Shown: positions 1 to 9,360, numbered from the stretch's first letter. The stretch is DNA of 64,000 nt from Francisella sp. SYW-9 (GCF_008711465.1 NZ_VXKQ01000008.1:1-64000); one strand, 5' to 3'. Notes: generated from the letters alone by a model not told the origin. A program made the numbers and translations.

Positions 1-157
1 TATCTAGGACAGCCCCAAAATTTATATTTAATTGCTGTATTAAATAGCATATATAAATAGTTAATATAGCCAATATACAGTACGCGAAAGGATTAAACCA
101 AAGTTTACTTTCCAATACATCGATCTGACGCTTTATTATTTTTAAAATATTTAACAT
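1..157 (-). CDS. Partial membrane protein, DUF2254-like N-terminus
   Basis: An open frame reads leftward from an ATG at 155-157 and leaves the window still open after 52 codons. An AGAGGTG-like ribosome binding site sits just upstream of the ATG. The visible part has a short basic amphipathic start (MLNILKIIKRQIDVLESK), then LWFNPF and one hydrophobic segment of about 20 residues (AYCILAILTIYICYLI), ending near GAVLD. The pattern of short helix, LWF-P, membrane segment and LD resembles the start of DUF2254 predicted membrane proteins. That assignment rests on only the first 52 residues and is tentative. The membrane location is well supported. Confidence 0.55.
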   Translation of the reverse strand, partial: MLNILKIIKRQIDVLESKLWFNPFAYCILAILTIYICYLIQQLNINFGAVLD

Positions 158-245
158 CAAGAACACCTCTAACATATAAAATATTTATAAGGTTTTACAA
201 CCCTTTTCGTAATATCTATTGTAGTACAAAACTTAGAGATTATCT

Positions 246-620
246 TTAATAATTATTTATAGGTGTTCCCTGGTGAAATTTTAGTTTCCAACTGTTATTA
301 GAATATAACCAAATTGAACTTCTGTTAGATTTTAATTTATCTATACCAACTTCACTAATATAGGTAACTTGATAAACATTTTTAGTTATTTTGTGAATTT
401 TAAAATTTTTAAGAGGTATTGTAGCATTTATCTTTTGGTAAGGATGAGATAATATTTCTTCTCGAGTATAAATTTTACCTGAACGTCCATATTCAAAAAA
501 ATCGTCAGCCAAAAGATTATTAATATATGACACATCAAATCTAGTCTCTTCTACCCAAAGAGACTCTTCAAGAGTCTTAAGATGATTAATTCCATGTCTA
601 TTTAATAACAGAAACACCAC
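246..620 (-). CDS. Small NTF2-like (DUF4440-type) protein
   Basis: A 124-residue protein whose body ([12 protein letters not shown], then [24 protein letters not shown], then YQVTYIS and [20 protein letters not shown]) follows the helix/beta layout of DUF4440 SnoaL/NTF2-like domains. Members bind small molecules or serve as domains of unknown role, so no reaction is assigned. The only plausible start in frame is a GTG at 618-620, which lies inside the last codons of serS (23-nt overlap in another frame). No ATG is available near the domain start. Translational coupling to serS is therefore likely, and the gene is probably the last of gpmI-serS-this gene. No signal peptide or membrane segment is seen. 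Confidence 0.75.
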   Translation of the reverse strand: MVFLLLNRHGINHLKTLEESLWVEETRFDVSYINNLLADDFFEYGRSGKIYTREEILSHPYQKINATIPLKNFKIHKITKNVYQVTYISEVGIDKLKSNRSSIWLYSNNSWKLKFHQGTPINNY

Positions 621-1878
621 CCATATAGTTTATAAGCGCTTCAGGAACCATAATAGATCCATCTTCTTGCTGATAATTTTCTATAACCGCCAATAATGTT
701 CTACCAACAGCTAAGCCAGAACCATTTAAAGTATGAACTAATTTTGGTTTTTTCATTGATGGATCTTTATATCTAGCTTTCATTCTACGTGCTTGGAAAT
801 CACCACACCAACTGCAAGAAGAAATTTCTCTATAAGTATTTTGAGATGGTAACCAAACTTCTAGATCATAGGTTTTTTTAGCACTAAATCCCATATCACC
901 TGTACATAATTTCATCACTCTATAAGGAAGATTTAGCTTTTGTAATACTTTCTCAGCATGCGAAGTTAAAAGTTCTAAAGACTCTTCGCCTTTCTCTGGA
1001 GTTGTAATATGTACTAGCTCAACTTTTTCAAATTGATGTTGACGAATCATTCCTTTAGTATCTCTACCATAAGAACCGGCTTCACTTCTAAAACAAGGAG
1101 TATGAGCTGTATAATATCTAGGTAAAGATTCTGTATCTAATATCTCATCTCTAACTAGGTTTGTAACAGGAACTTCAGCTGTAGGTATCAAACTATACTC
1201 AAAATCACCCTCTAGCCTAAAGAGATCTTCTGAAAACTTAGGTAACTGGCCAGTACCATACAAACTATCGTTATTAACCATATATGGCACATAAACCTCT
1301 TCATAGCCGTGCTTTTCTGTATGTATATCAAGCATAAACTGAGCTAAAGCACGATGTAGCTTAGCTATCTTACTTTTCAAAACAACAAAACGACTACCCG
1401 TAATCTTTGCCCCTGCTTTAAAATCGATCATCTTAAGTATTTCACCAATATCAGCATGATCTTTTGCTTGAGCTTCAGGATGGAATTCTCGAGGAGTTCC
1501 CCATTTTCTTATTTCAACATTCTCATCCTCATCTTTACCGACAGGAACATCCATAGCTGGAATATTTGGCATACCTAATAAACTATCATTAATATCTTCA
1601 AGTAAAGCTTTTAGGTGTTTTTCAACAGTTTTAAGCTCTTCATTTATCTCATTAACTTTGGTAAAAATATCGCTCGCATCTTCACCTTTAGCCTTTCTTT
1701 TACCAATCTCTTTCGAGATAGTATTTCTGTCAGCTTGAAGTTCTTGAGTTTTTTCCTGTAATAGTTTTCTCTTTGCTTCTTTTGCTTCAAATTCTGAGAT
1801 ATCAAACTTATAACCTCTTGTTGCAAGTTTTTCAGCTACTTCTTGTAGATTATCTTTGATATATTTTGCATCAAGCAT
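598..1878 (-). CDS. serS: Serine--tRNA ligase
   Basis: Cytoplasmic enzyme that charges tRNA-Ser (and tRNA-Sec where present) with serine. The 426-residue length is normal. Residues about 30-100 form the charged helical coiled-coil arm that grips the tRNA long variable arm. The class II catalytic domain shows motif 2 at about 262-286 ([20 protein letters not shown]) and motif 3 at about 384-401 ([20 protein letters not shown]). The gene starts 14 nt after gpmI, and its AAGGA ribosome binding site overlaps the gpmI stop, so the two are co-transcribed. Nothing looks damaged. Confidence 0.98.
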   Translation of the reverse strand: MLDAKYIKDNLQEVAEKLATRGYKFDISEFEAKEAKRKLLQEKTQELQADRNTISKEIGKRKAKGEDASDIFTKVNEINEELKTVEKHLKALLEDINDSLLGMPNIPAMDVPVGKDEDENVEIRKWGTPREFHPEAQAKDHADIGEILKMIDFKAGAKITGSRFVVLKSKIAKLHRALAQFMLDIHTEKHGYEEVYVPYMVNNDSLYGTGQLPKFSEDLFRLEGDFEYSLIPTAEVPVTNLVRDEILDTESLPRYYTAHTPCFRSEAGSYGRDTKGMIRQHQFEKVELVHITTPEKGEESLELLTSHAEKVLQKLNLPYRVMKLCTGDMGFSAKKTYDLEVWLPSQNTYREISSCSWCGDFQARRMKARYKDPSMKKPKLVHTLNGSGLAVGRTLLAVIENYQQEDGSIMVPEALINYMGGVSVIK

Positions 1879-1892
1879 TTTTTCTAAAATCC

Positions 1893-3431
1893 TTATTTTT
1901 CAAATTTAAAAATAGTTTTGCCTGTCATTTCCTTAGGCTGAGGTATACCCATTACATTAAGTATAGTCGGAGCAATATCAGAAAGCTTACCATCTTTGAT
2001 AACAACTTCAGCTTCTTTATGGCCAACATATACAAACGGTACAAGGTTTGTTGTATGAGCTGTATGAGGCTTTTGAGTCTCTGGGTTTAGCATCATATCT
2101 GCATTACCATGGTCCGCTGTGATAAACATATTGCCATTATGCTCAAGTATCACATCTTTTAATTTAGCTAAACATTGGTCAAGATACTCTATCGCGCGCA
2201 TAGCAGCTTCATAGTTTCCTGTATGTCCAACCATATCAGAGTTCGCATAGTTACACATTATACAATCATATTTGCCACTTTTTATAGCTTCAACTAATTT
2301 TTCTGTAACCTCTGGCGCTGACATTTCTGGTTGTAAATCATAAGTAGCTACTTTCGGAGATGGAATCAAAATCCTATCTTCTCCTTCAAATTGATCTTCC
2401 TTACCACCATTGAAAAAGAATGTCACATGAGGGTACTTCTCCGTTTCTGCTATTCTTAATTGTGTTTTATGATTTTTCATTAATACTTCACCTAGAGTAT
2501 TAACTGGCTGATCTGGAGGAAATGCTACAGCACACTCAAGTTTAGAATCATACTCTGTCAGTGTTGTGAAGCTTATATTTAAATGCTTTGGTCTTGGAAA
2601 ACTATCAAAACTTTTATCCACAAAAGCATGACTAATCTCTCTAGCTCTATCAGCTCTAAAATTCATAAAAATAAGACTATCGTTATCTTGAACTTTAACT
2701 AACTTATCATCTTTTTTAATACAAGTAGGTATTACAAACTCATCAGATTGATCGCGAGCATATGATTGCTCTAATGCTTCAAGAGCATTATTATAGATAA
2801 ATTCAGCTTCTGCATTTGCTATAGCATTATAGGCTCTTTCAACTCTATCCCAACGATTATCTCTATCCATAGCATAGTATCTTCCAGAAACACTTGCTAT
2901 ATAGCCTAGGTTTAGATCTTGTAATAGCTTATCAGCTTTTTTAATTGATTCTTCTGCTGATCTAGGAGGAGTATCTCTACCATCTAAAAATGCATGTAGA
3001 TAAACTTTCTTAACACCCTTCTGCTTTGCAATTTTTATCATCTCAAAAATATGCTCTTCATGAGAATGAACCCCGCCAGGAGAAAGTAGACCCATCAAGT
3101 GTAGACTTGAGTTATTTTGTTTAACATTTTCAATAGCATCACAAATCGCTTTATTTTCACCAAAAGTCTTCTCTTCGATAGCTTTGTCAATTTTTGTAAG
3201 TTCTTGATAAACTACTCTACCAGAACCTATATTCACATGACCTACCTCGGAGTTACCCATCTGACCTCTAGGAAGACCTACTGAGAGACTAGATGCATCA
3301 ATAAGAGTTCTTGGAAATTCATCCCAGATGTTATCCCAAGTTGGAGTATTTGCATTTTTAATAGCGTTGAAGTAGTCACTCTCACTATAGCCCCAGCCAT
3401 CAAGAATTACTAATAAAGTAGTTTGTTTCAT
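1893..3431 (-). CDS. gpmI: 2,3-bisphosphoglycerate-independent phosphoglycerate mutase
   Basis: Interconverts 3- and 2-phosphoglycerate in lower glycolysis through a phosphoserine intermediate with two Mn ions. The protein is 512 residues from the ATG at 3429-3431. That start is preferred over an in-frame TTG 12 nt upstream because AGGA lies at the correct distance before the ATG. The metal site begins at D11 (LDGWG) and the catalytic serine is S61 in [15 protein letters not shown]. Later metal-binding segments are visible ([30 protein letters not shown]). It leads a tight unit with serS. No dPGM gene appears in the window. Confidence 0.97.
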   Translation of the reverse strand: MKQTTLLVILDGWGYSESDYFNAIKNANTPTWDNIWDEFPRTLIDASSLSVGLPRGQMGNSEVGHVNIGSGRVVYQELTKIDKAIEEKTFGENKAICDAIENVKQNNSSLHLMGLLSPGGVHSHEEHIFEMIKIAKQKGVKKVYLHAFLDGRDTPPRSAEESIKKADKLLQDLNLGYIASVSGRYYAMDRDNRWDRVERAYNAIANAEAEFIYNNALEALEQSYARDQSDEFVIPTCIKKDDKLVKVQDNDSLIFMNFRADRAREISHAFVDKSFDSFPRPKHLNISFTTLTEYDSKLECAVAFPPDQPVNTLGEVLMKNHKTQLRIAETEKYPHVTFFFNGGKEDQFEGEDRILIPSPKVATYDLQPEMSAPEVTEKLVEAIKSGKYDCIMCNYANSDMVGHTGNYEAAMRAIEYLDQCLAKLKDVILEHNGNMFITADHGNADMMLNPETQKPHTAHTTNLVPFVYVGHKEAEVVIKDGKLSDIAPTILNVMGIPQPKEMTGKTIFKFEK

Positions 3432-3625
3432 AATTATCCTCAAAAAGTTTTAACTTTTGAAATCATTTTTCAATACAGAGCTAATTATAACTTTATATTT
3501 AAAGTTTGTCTGCTTTGATACGAAATTTTTAAATATTTTCTAATTTCTAAGCTATTTTTTCAAGGATATAAATACACTAAAATTATGAATTTTAAAAGAT
3601 AATATTGTAGTAACGTAATAATATA

Positions 3626-4888
3626 TTAATTAGCTAGGACCTCTTCCATGCTATTTAATCTCCGTACTTCAACCTGCTGATTAGGAATTATAATAGCTAT
3701 AATTAACCCTATAACAGCTACAGCTAGAAGAAGTAAACACAGTCCTACAGTTGGAGATAGCCATCCCATAATAATAGTAGCTATCATTGGCGCGAACCCA
3801 GATAAGGATGCTCCAAAACCAAAGCCTATCGAACAACCTGTTGCTCGAACTCTAGGTGGGAAAATTTCTGTATAATATGGTGTTGATACACCTTGTATTA
3901 TAGATGTCAAAGCAGCCATAGCAATAACCATAGAAGTTATTAACGCCACATTCCTTAATTGCATAAACATAACCATTGGCACACATAAGACTAACAACAT
4001 CACATACCCTGCAATATGTGTCTTCTTACGACCTATTATATCAGATAAATATCCTGCTAAAGGCATAACGATACACATAATTGCTATACTAACAGTATTT
4101 ATAGCTAGTGCTGTAGAAAGACTAAGATTAAGCTCAGTTTCCATATACGTTACCATATATGTTATATCTAAGTAGTAAAGCACCATCGCTGTTGTTGATA
4201 AACAAATAATTAATGTTAAACGCCATGGATAATGCTTAAGCAAGTCTCGAACAGGCTCAACTTTAAAGTTATTATCAGTATTCTCTATTTTCTTATCTTC
4301 TTTTATAAAGAAATGTATCAATAATAAAAAGAATCCTAACGCAAACGGTATACGCCAAGCATAATATTGCCAAGATTCTGGTAAGAAATGTATGGCAATA
4401 TAGCTAAGTCCAGATGCTAGAAGAAAACCTACAACTGATGCTGAATATGCAACAGCTAAATTAAATCCTGTAAATGCTTGTTCTTCAGCTGTCAAAGTCA
4501 TCAGATTACCGAACTGCCCTCCAGCAGACAAACCTTGTAGCACACGCACTACAACTAATAGTATTGGTGCCCAAATTCCTATACTGTTATATCCTGGTAG
4601 AAAGGCCATCATTATAGTTGGTATTGCCATGAAAACAATCGCAATATTCATGGCGTAGTGACGACCTAACTTATCTCCAATCCTTCCAAAAATCACTGAG
4701 CCTATAGGTCTTGCAATAAATCCTGCAGCAAAAGCTCCAAAAGTTGCTATCAAGGCTACCCAGGCATTAGTCTTAGGAAAAAACTGAACTGCAATTATTG
4801 TTGCAAAATATCCATATAATGAAAAATCATACCATTCGATTATATTACCAAAAGAGTTTTTTAATGTACGAACAACTTGTTCAATCAT
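3626..4888 (-). CDS. MFS transporter, metabolite:H+ symporter type
   Basis: A 420-residue inner-membrane protein with about 12 hydrophobic segments. The start NSFGNIIEWYDFSLYGYFA and the loop RPIGSVIFGRIGDKLGRHYAM are hallmarks of the metabolite:H+ symporter branch of the MFS (ProP, KgtP, citrate/proline-like carriers). A second loop motif (YLSDIIGRKKTH) opens the C-terminal half. Substrate cannot be read from sequence; an organic acid, amino acid or osmolyte is likely. It is transcribed divergently from the FAD/Fe-S oxidoreductase at 5061, with 172 nt between starts, so a link through a 2-hydroxyacid substrate is possible but unproven. Confidence 0.9.
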   Translation of the reverse strand: MIEQVVRTLKNSFGNIIEWYDFSLYGYFATIIAVQFFPKTNAWVALIATFGAFAAGFIARPIGSVIFGRIGDKLGRHYAMNIAIVFMAIPTIMMAFLPGYNSIGIWAPILLVVVRVLQGLSAGGQFGNLMTLTAEEQAFTGFNLAVAYSASVVGFLLASGLSYIAIHFLPESWQYYAWRIPFALGFFLLLIHFFIKEDKKIENTDNNFKVEPVRDLLKHYPWRLTLIICLSTTAMVLYYLDITYMVTYMETELNLSLSTALAINTVSIAIMCIVMPLAGYLSDIIGRKKTHIAGYVMLLVLCVPMVMFMQLRNVALITSMVIAMAALTSIIQGVSTPYYTEIFPPRVRATGCSIGFGFGASLSGFAPMIATIIMGWLSPTVGLCLLLLAVAVIGLIIAIIIPNQQVEVRRLNSMEEVLAN

Positions 4889-5060
4889 AATAAAAGTTTG
4901 TACTCCTTATTCATTTTTATAAAAATTTATTATCGTTTTATAATAACTAACAAACGCTATAAATTCAAATTACTAATTTTATAACTTTCTAACTTGAGTT
5001 TCTTATTTATGTACCTTTAGTTTTCTTATATAATCTATTAGTAGTCCCCTATTACTATTT

Positions 5061-8000
5061 ATGTCGGCTTTTATGAAAGAATCTATAAAAAAAAATAAAT
5101 TACCAACTCTTGATAGTGTGAACACTTTAAATGTCTTAATAACCGCTTTTTCTGAAGAGCTAAGAAGAATGAAATTTGAAGGTGATATCCATTCTGACTA
5201 CGCCTCAAGGATATCCACCTCTATGGATAACAGTGTGTATTTTATTGTTCCAGAGCTAGTAGTTTTTCCAAAAAATAAAAGCGATGTTAATAGAATCTTT
5301 GCTTTAGCTAGTAAAAAAGAATATCAAGAGGTAAAGTTCTCGCCACGAGGAGGAGGTACTGGTACCTCAGGACATTCATTATGTGCTGGAGTTATAGTGG
5401 ATTCAAGCCGCTATATGAATAATATTTTAGAAATAAATATTGAAAAAGAATTTGTCAGAGTAGAGCCTGGTGTTGTATTAGATCAATTAAATGATGCTTT
5501 AGCAGACACTGAATACTTTTTTGCTCCCAATCTATCACCAAGTAATAGAGCAACATTAGGTGGAATGGTAAATACAGATGCTTGTGGTAAAGGCTCAAGA
5601 ATATATGGTCGCACTAGCCAACATGTTTTAGAGCTAGGATGTACATTAGTCAACGGACAAAAACTAACAACGAAAAAAATAAAACTAAATGACCTAGAAG
5701 AAGGTAATCTAAGTGAAGTTGAAAAGAACATATATTCAACTGTAGTTGGACAAATAATAGATAAATATTCTTTAATTGAAGAAAAACTACCTAAATTAAG
5801 CAGATTTTTAACAGGTTATAACTTAGCTAAAACCTATGATAAAAAAGATAATAGTATCAATCTTAGCTATTTGGTTTCTGGATCAGAGGGTACTCTTGCT
5901 TTTGTTAAAGAGATGACTCTTAAACTTACTAAAAAACCAAAATACAAAGCGCTATTTAGTATTTCTTATGATAGCTTTGATAAAGCACTAAAAGCTGCTA
6001 GAGACTTATTACCATCAAATCCTTCTGCAATAGAAACCATTGATAACAATATTGTTGAAATAGCCAAGGATGATGAGATTTATCCGAAAATAAAATATAT
6101 GCTTGAAAAAGATACTTCGATAAACCTTGTAGCTATAAATCTTGTAGAGTTTATTGCTGATTCACAGCATGAGTTAGACACTAAAACTGCAAAACTAGAG
6201 AGGACATTATTAGATAAGCGAGCAATCTTTCACCTAACAGAAAGTCCTTCTGAGATGGGTAGTCTATGGGAACTTCGTAAAAAAGGCGTAGGACTACTCG
6301 GTGCAATGAAAGGTGATCGTAAACCAGTACCATTTATAGAAGATACTGCAGTTGCTCCTGAAAGATTAGCAGACTACATTGCAGAACTAAGAAAACTACT
6401 AGACTCTCATGGTGTCAAGTATGGCATGTTTGGTCATGTTGATGTTGGCTGTCTTCATATCCGCCCTGCTTTGGATATGAGCTCTCCTGAAGATTATAAA
6501 AAGGTTGCACAAATTACAAAAAAAGTTAGTGAACTTGTCAGAAAATATGGCGGTATCTTATGTGCTGAACATGGACATGGCCACAGAAGTGAGTATCTAA
6601 AGGATTATTTTGGTGAAGAACTTTATGAATCTTTAGGTCACATTAAAAAAGCTTTTGATCCACATAATCAACTTAACCCAGGTAAGATAACTGTACCTAA
6701 CGGTAGTAAAGATCAGTTAGTAAAAGTTGATGGTCCTTTTAGAGGGTATTTAGATGAACAAGTTCCAAAAGAGATGCGTCAACAATTCTCTGGTGCATAT
6801 AATTGTAATGGTAACTCTCAATGTTTAAATTATAATTTAGACACGGTTATCTGCCCTTCAGCTAAGGCTAGTAGGAACTGGTTATATTCACCTAAAGGAA
6901 GGTCTGCTGTTTTACGTGAATGGCTAAATCAGCTAGCTGCAAAAGGCTACTCTACAATTGATAAAGAGGATAGCTTTGGTTACGAAAAATCTGAGGATAC
7001 TCTTAATGATTTCTCACATCAAGTTTATGATTCTTTAGATAAATGCTTAGGCTGTAAAGCTTGTATTACAGGATGCCCTATAAAAGTTGATATACCTACT
7101 ATGAAATCACAGTTTTTAGCAAATTATCATTCTCGATACAAAAGACCAGCCTTAGATTACTTCGTTAAACATAGTGAATCTATCTTAAAGATAAATTTAT
7201 ATATGCCAAAAATCTTCAATGATATATTTAATATACAATTTGTTAGAGCTGGCTTAGCAAACACTATTGGGTTTGCTGACACTCCTTTAATAAGTTCTTT
7301 AAATTTAAGAGTCGAACTAAAAAAAAGGAATGCTCCTGAATTTAATATCCAAGAGCTAGAAAGCTTATCAATAGAGCAAAGAAAAAAAACTGTCTGTATT
7401 GTACAAGATATATTCACATCATTATATGATACTCATATAGTACTAACTTTATATGATTTCTTAACAGCTTTAGGATTTAGAGTTTATTTTGCTCCTTTTA
7501 AAATAAATGGTAAGCCCTCACATGTGAAAGGTTTCTTAAAATACTTTAAGAAACAAGCTCTAAAAGCAACCAAACTCTACAATGAAATAGCTAAAACTAA
7601 AGTTGAGATGATTGGTATTGATCCAGCTATGACTCTAGTATACCGTGATGAATATCGTAAGATTTGTGGCGATCAAATAAGATTTAAAGTAAAAATGCTT
7701 CAAGAGTGGCTAGTTACAAAACTAGAAGATTTGCCACAAATGAACAATATGATAAAAAATGAGTTTAACCTATTTAATCATTGTACAGAAAAATCCCTAT
7801 CTGCAACAGCAACTAGCGATTGGCAAAAGATTCTTAATTACTTTGGTATAAATACAAAAATAGCTAACGTTGGGTGTTGTGGCATGTCAGGTAGCTTTGG
7901 TCATGAATCTAAACATGTAGATGGCTCAAAACAGATCTATAATTTAAGCTGGAAAGATAAAATAAAGCAGTCTGGAATTAGAAACTCTATAGCAACTGGA

Positions 8001-8117
8001 TTCTCTTGTAGATGCCAAGTTAAGCGTATTGAAGGACACACAATTAAGCATCCTATAGAAATTTTAGAATTAAATCGAAAAAAACAGCAAAAAGTGTTGA
8101 CACAGCAAATAGGATAA
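5061..8117 (+). CDS. FAD-binding/Fe-S oxidoreductase, YdiJ-like (D-2-hydroxyacid dehydrogenase type)
   Basis: A large single-chain flavin/iron-sulfur dehydrogenase of 1018 residues, the size and order of the YdiJ family. An N-terminal FAD-binding PCMH-type domain carries SPRGGGTGTSGHSL near residues 95-110. A FAD-oxidase C-terminal-like domain follows (FGHVDVGCLHIRP, then CAEHGHGHRSEY). Next come a Cys-rich stretch near 575-605, a 4Fe-4S motif CLGCKACITGCP near 661, and a C-terminal CCG-type region (NVGCCGMSGSFGHE, FSCRCQ). YdiJ relatives oxidise D-2-hydroxyglutarate or similar 2-hydroxyacids and pass electrons to the respiratory chain. The exact substrate here is inferred. An alternative ATG lies 12 nt into the frame. 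The final codons contain the promoter of the downstream tRNA. Confidence 0.88.
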   Translation: MSAFMKESIKKNKLPTLDSVNTLNVLITAFSEELRRMKFEGDIHSDYASRISTSMDNSVYFIVPELVVFPKNKSDVNRIFALASKKEYQEVKFSPRGGGTGTSGHSLCAGVIVDSSRYMNNILEINIEKEFVRVEPGVVLDQLNDALADTEYFFAPNLSPSNRATLGGMVNTDACGKGSRIYGRTSQHVLELGCTLVNGQKLTTKKIKLNDLEEGNLSEVEKNIYSTVVGQIIDKYSLIEEKLPKLSRFLTGYNLAKTYDKKDNSINLSYLVSGSEGTLAFVKEMTLKLTKKPKYKALFSISYDSFDKALKAARDLLPSNPSAIETIDNNIVEIAKDDEIYPKIKYMLEKDTSINLVAINLVEFIADSQHELDTKTAKLERTLLDKRAIFHLTESPSEMGSLWELRKKGVGLLGAMKGDRKPVPFIEDTAVAPERLADYIAELRKLLDSHGVKYGMFGHVDVGCLHIRPALDMSSPEDYKKVAQITKKVSELVRKYGGILCAEHGHGHRSEYLKDYFGEELYESLGHIKKAFDPHNQLNPGKITVPNGSKDQLVKVDGPFRGYLDEQVPKEMRQQFSGAYNCNGNSQCLNYNLDTVICPSAKASRNWLYSPKGRSAVLREWLNQLAAKGYSTIDKEDSFGYEKSEDTLNDFSHQVYDSLDKCLGCKACITGCPIKVDIPTMKSQFLANYHSRYKRPALDYFVKHSESILKINLYMPKIFNDIFNIQFVRAGLANTIGFADTPLISSLNLRVELKKRNAPEFNIQELESLSIEQRKKTVCIVQDIFTSLYDTHIVLTLYDFLTALGFRVYFAPFKINGKPSHVKGFLKYFKKQALKATKLYNEIAKTKVEMIGIDPAMTLVYRDEYRKICGDQIRFKVKMLQEWLVTKLEDLPQMNNMIKNEFNLFNHCTEKSLSATATSDWQKILNYFGINTKIANVGCCGMSGSFGHESKHVDGSKQIYNLSWKDKIKQSGIRNSIATGFSCRCQVKRIEGHTIKHPIEILELNRKKQQKVLTQQIG

Positions 8118-8124
8118 GTATAAT
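8097..8124 (+). promoter_or_regulatory. Sigma70 promoter of tRNA-Lys
   Basis: A perfect -35 TTGACA (8097-8102), a 16-nt spacer and a perfect -10 TATAAT (8119-8124) place initiation near 8131, a few bases before the tRNA. The -35 lies inside the last codons of the upstream oxidoreductase gene. Confidence 0.9.
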
Positions 8125-8138
8125 AATCAACATTCCTC

Positions 8139-8214
8139 GGGTTGTTAGCTCAGTCGGTAGAGCAGTTGGCTTTTAACCAATTGGTCACAGGTTCGAATCC
8201 TGTACAACCCACCA
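8139..8214 (+). tRNA. tRNA-Lys (anticodon TTT)
   Basis: A 76-nt cloverleaf with encoded CCA. The acceptor stem pairs GGGTTGT with ACAACCC. The D arm has GCTCAGTCGGTAGAGC, the anticodon loop CTTTTAA has anticodon TTT at 8172-8174, and the T arm has the canonical GGTTCGAATCC. It closely matches the bacterial tRNA-Lys consensus. It is a single gene with its own promoter and no neighbouring tRNAs. No integrase or direct repeat marks it as an integration site within this window. Confidence 0.98.
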
Positions 8215-8512
8215 CTTATTTCTTATAATTTTACTACTAAAAACCAAAAATTAAATTTATTTTTTATATTGCTTTTGATAAAGTAATAAATTTTATTTAG
8301 TATTTAAATTTTTACCTAATTTTCAAGAGACTTTTATCTATTTAAAAATAGATATTTTTTATTAATCTTCACAATTTTTATCAACCTAAATTAAATTTAG
8401 CAAACAGCTTAGATTAATTAAACTATAATTACTAGTTTCCAATTAATTTAAGATTTGCATATATTAGAAAATAGAACCATAATAAAAATATTAAATTACG
8501 TGTACTTATAAA

Positions 8513-9025
8513 ATGACAAAAGAGCAAAAAAAAGTTTTTTATGGAATGGTAATAGGACTAACTTTATCTATTCTAATTATATTTATTGGTTCGATTTGTG
8601 ATATCTTCCATCTTGAAAACACATCTAACAAACTTTCAATTGCTTTAAAAGCTCTTCTTATTCCTGCTTTATTTTTAATAATCTCTGTAGCGAGATTAGC
8701 AAAGCATCGTTTTTTTAGTAGTGAGGATATAAATGGTAGCGGTCTAACAAATAGTTCTCAAAAAGCTAAGGTTCTACAAGCTTTGATACAAAATACCTTA
8801 GAACAATTTTGTATTGTGCTTGTAGCATATACATCATGGGCAGTAACAATGCCAATAACTAGTTTATCTGCTATAGTCTTTGCAGCAATTACTTTTGGAA
8901 TAGGAAGAATCTTGTTCTTTTTAAACTATCATAAAGGTGCTGGCGCTAGAGCTTTAGGTTTCACTCTAACATTCTACCCTTCTGTTATAATGATAGTAGT
9001 AGTTTCAATTTATATATTTATATAA
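8513..9025 (+). CDS. MAPEG family membrane protein
   Basis: A 170-residue integral membrane protein with four hydrophobic segments. The segment from about residue 80 (KVLQALIQNTLEQFCIVLVA) and the later GIGRILFFLNYHKGAGARALGFTLTFYP match the MAPEG pattern of a conserved NTLEQ/E-x-x-x helix followed by R-x-x-Y/F-x-x-G-x-x-x-R-A-x-G. MAPEG proteins include microsomal glutathione transferases and related bacterial proteins. Substrate is unknown. The gene stands alone and converges on the lanthipeptide precursor (62 nt between stops), with no evidence of functional linkage. The 298 nt between the tRNA and this gene contain no convincing ORF. Confidence 0.8.
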   Translation: MTKEQKKVFYGMVIGLTLSILIIFIGSICDIFHLENTSNKLSIALKALLIPALFLIISVARLAKHRFFSSEDINGSGLTNSSQKAKVLQALIQNTLEQFCIVLVAYTSWAVTMPITSLSAIVFAAITFGIGRILFFLNYHKGAGARALGFTLTFYPSVIMIVVVSIYIFI

Positions 9026-9087
9026 TTTTTTGCAAAAGAGCAAAAATAAAAAATATTCAAACAATAAATTTAATAGAAACCGAAAGT

Positions 9088-9234
9088 TTAGCCACAACTT
9101 GGATCTGTAGTCTCTGTACAGTGTCCACCTGGAGCCGTTAAAGTAGCGTTTATCTTATTCTTTACCACATTATCTGGCTGCAATTGTAAATTTGTTTCTT
9201 TTAGATCAGCAATATTAATTTCTTTTGCTATCAT
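9088..9234 (-). CDS. lanA: Putative class II lanthipeptide precursor peptide
   Basis: A 48-codon ORF, easily missed by size filters, with ATG at 9232-9234 and an excellent GAGGAGA ribosome binding site 8-9 nt upstream. It begins MIAKEINIADLKETNLQLQP and ends TLTAPGGHCTETTDPSCG. The first 30 residues are charged and lack Cys, as in leader peptides. The end has both Cys of the protein and six Ser/Thr, plus a Gly-Gly that could be the leader cleavage site (leaving HCTETTDPSCG, four Ser/Thr and two Cys) or could belong to a longer core. The next gene upstream on the same strand is a LanM lanthionine synthetase, which makes a coincidental small ORF unlikely. Product structure and activity are inferred. 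No homologue was searched. Confidence 0.85.
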   Translation of the reverse strand: MIAKEINIADLKETNLQLQPDNVVKNKINATLTAPGGHCTETTDPSCG

Positions 9235-9287
9235 AATATATTCTCCTCATTATTTTTATTTATTAAATTTTAATTTTATAAGCTATA

Positions 9288-9315
9288 TAGATAACTTAAC
9301 TATAGCATTTGACAA
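9288..9315 (-). promoter_or_regulatory. Candidate promoter of the lanthipeptide precursor gene
   Basis: On the minus strand, TTGTCA (9310-9315, 5/6 to the -35 consensus) is followed after 16 nt by TATCTA (9288-9293, a weak -10). It would give the precursor gene its own transcript with a leader of about 50 nt. The 212-nt gap after lanM supports separate transcription, but in AT-rich DNA this match is weak. Confidence 0.3.
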
Positions 9316-9341
9316 CGGTATCTATTACCCAATCAATTTTA

Positions 9342-9360
9342 AGTAATGATAATCAATATT
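9342..9360. promoter_or_regulatory. Fur-box-like site upstream of the precursor gene
   Basis: AGTAATGATAATCAATATT matches the 19-bp Escherichia coli Fur consensus at 15 of 19 positions, including a 12-base exact run (TAATGATAATCA). It lies between the lanM stop and the precursor start, upstream of the candidate -35. Iron control of the precursor is an inference; AT-rich DNA raises the chance of random matches. Confidence 0.4.

Noticed and set aside
8139-8214. tRNA-Lys as an integration site for a genomic island holding the lanthipeptide genes
   Set aside because: No integrase, no second copy of the tRNA 3' end seen downstream, and the flanking genes are ordinary chromosomal ones.
9026-9087. 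TTTTTGC/GCAAAAA hairpin between MAPEG and the precursor stop
   Set aside because: Only two G-C pairs and no T tract on either strand after the stem. Not strong enough to call a terminator.
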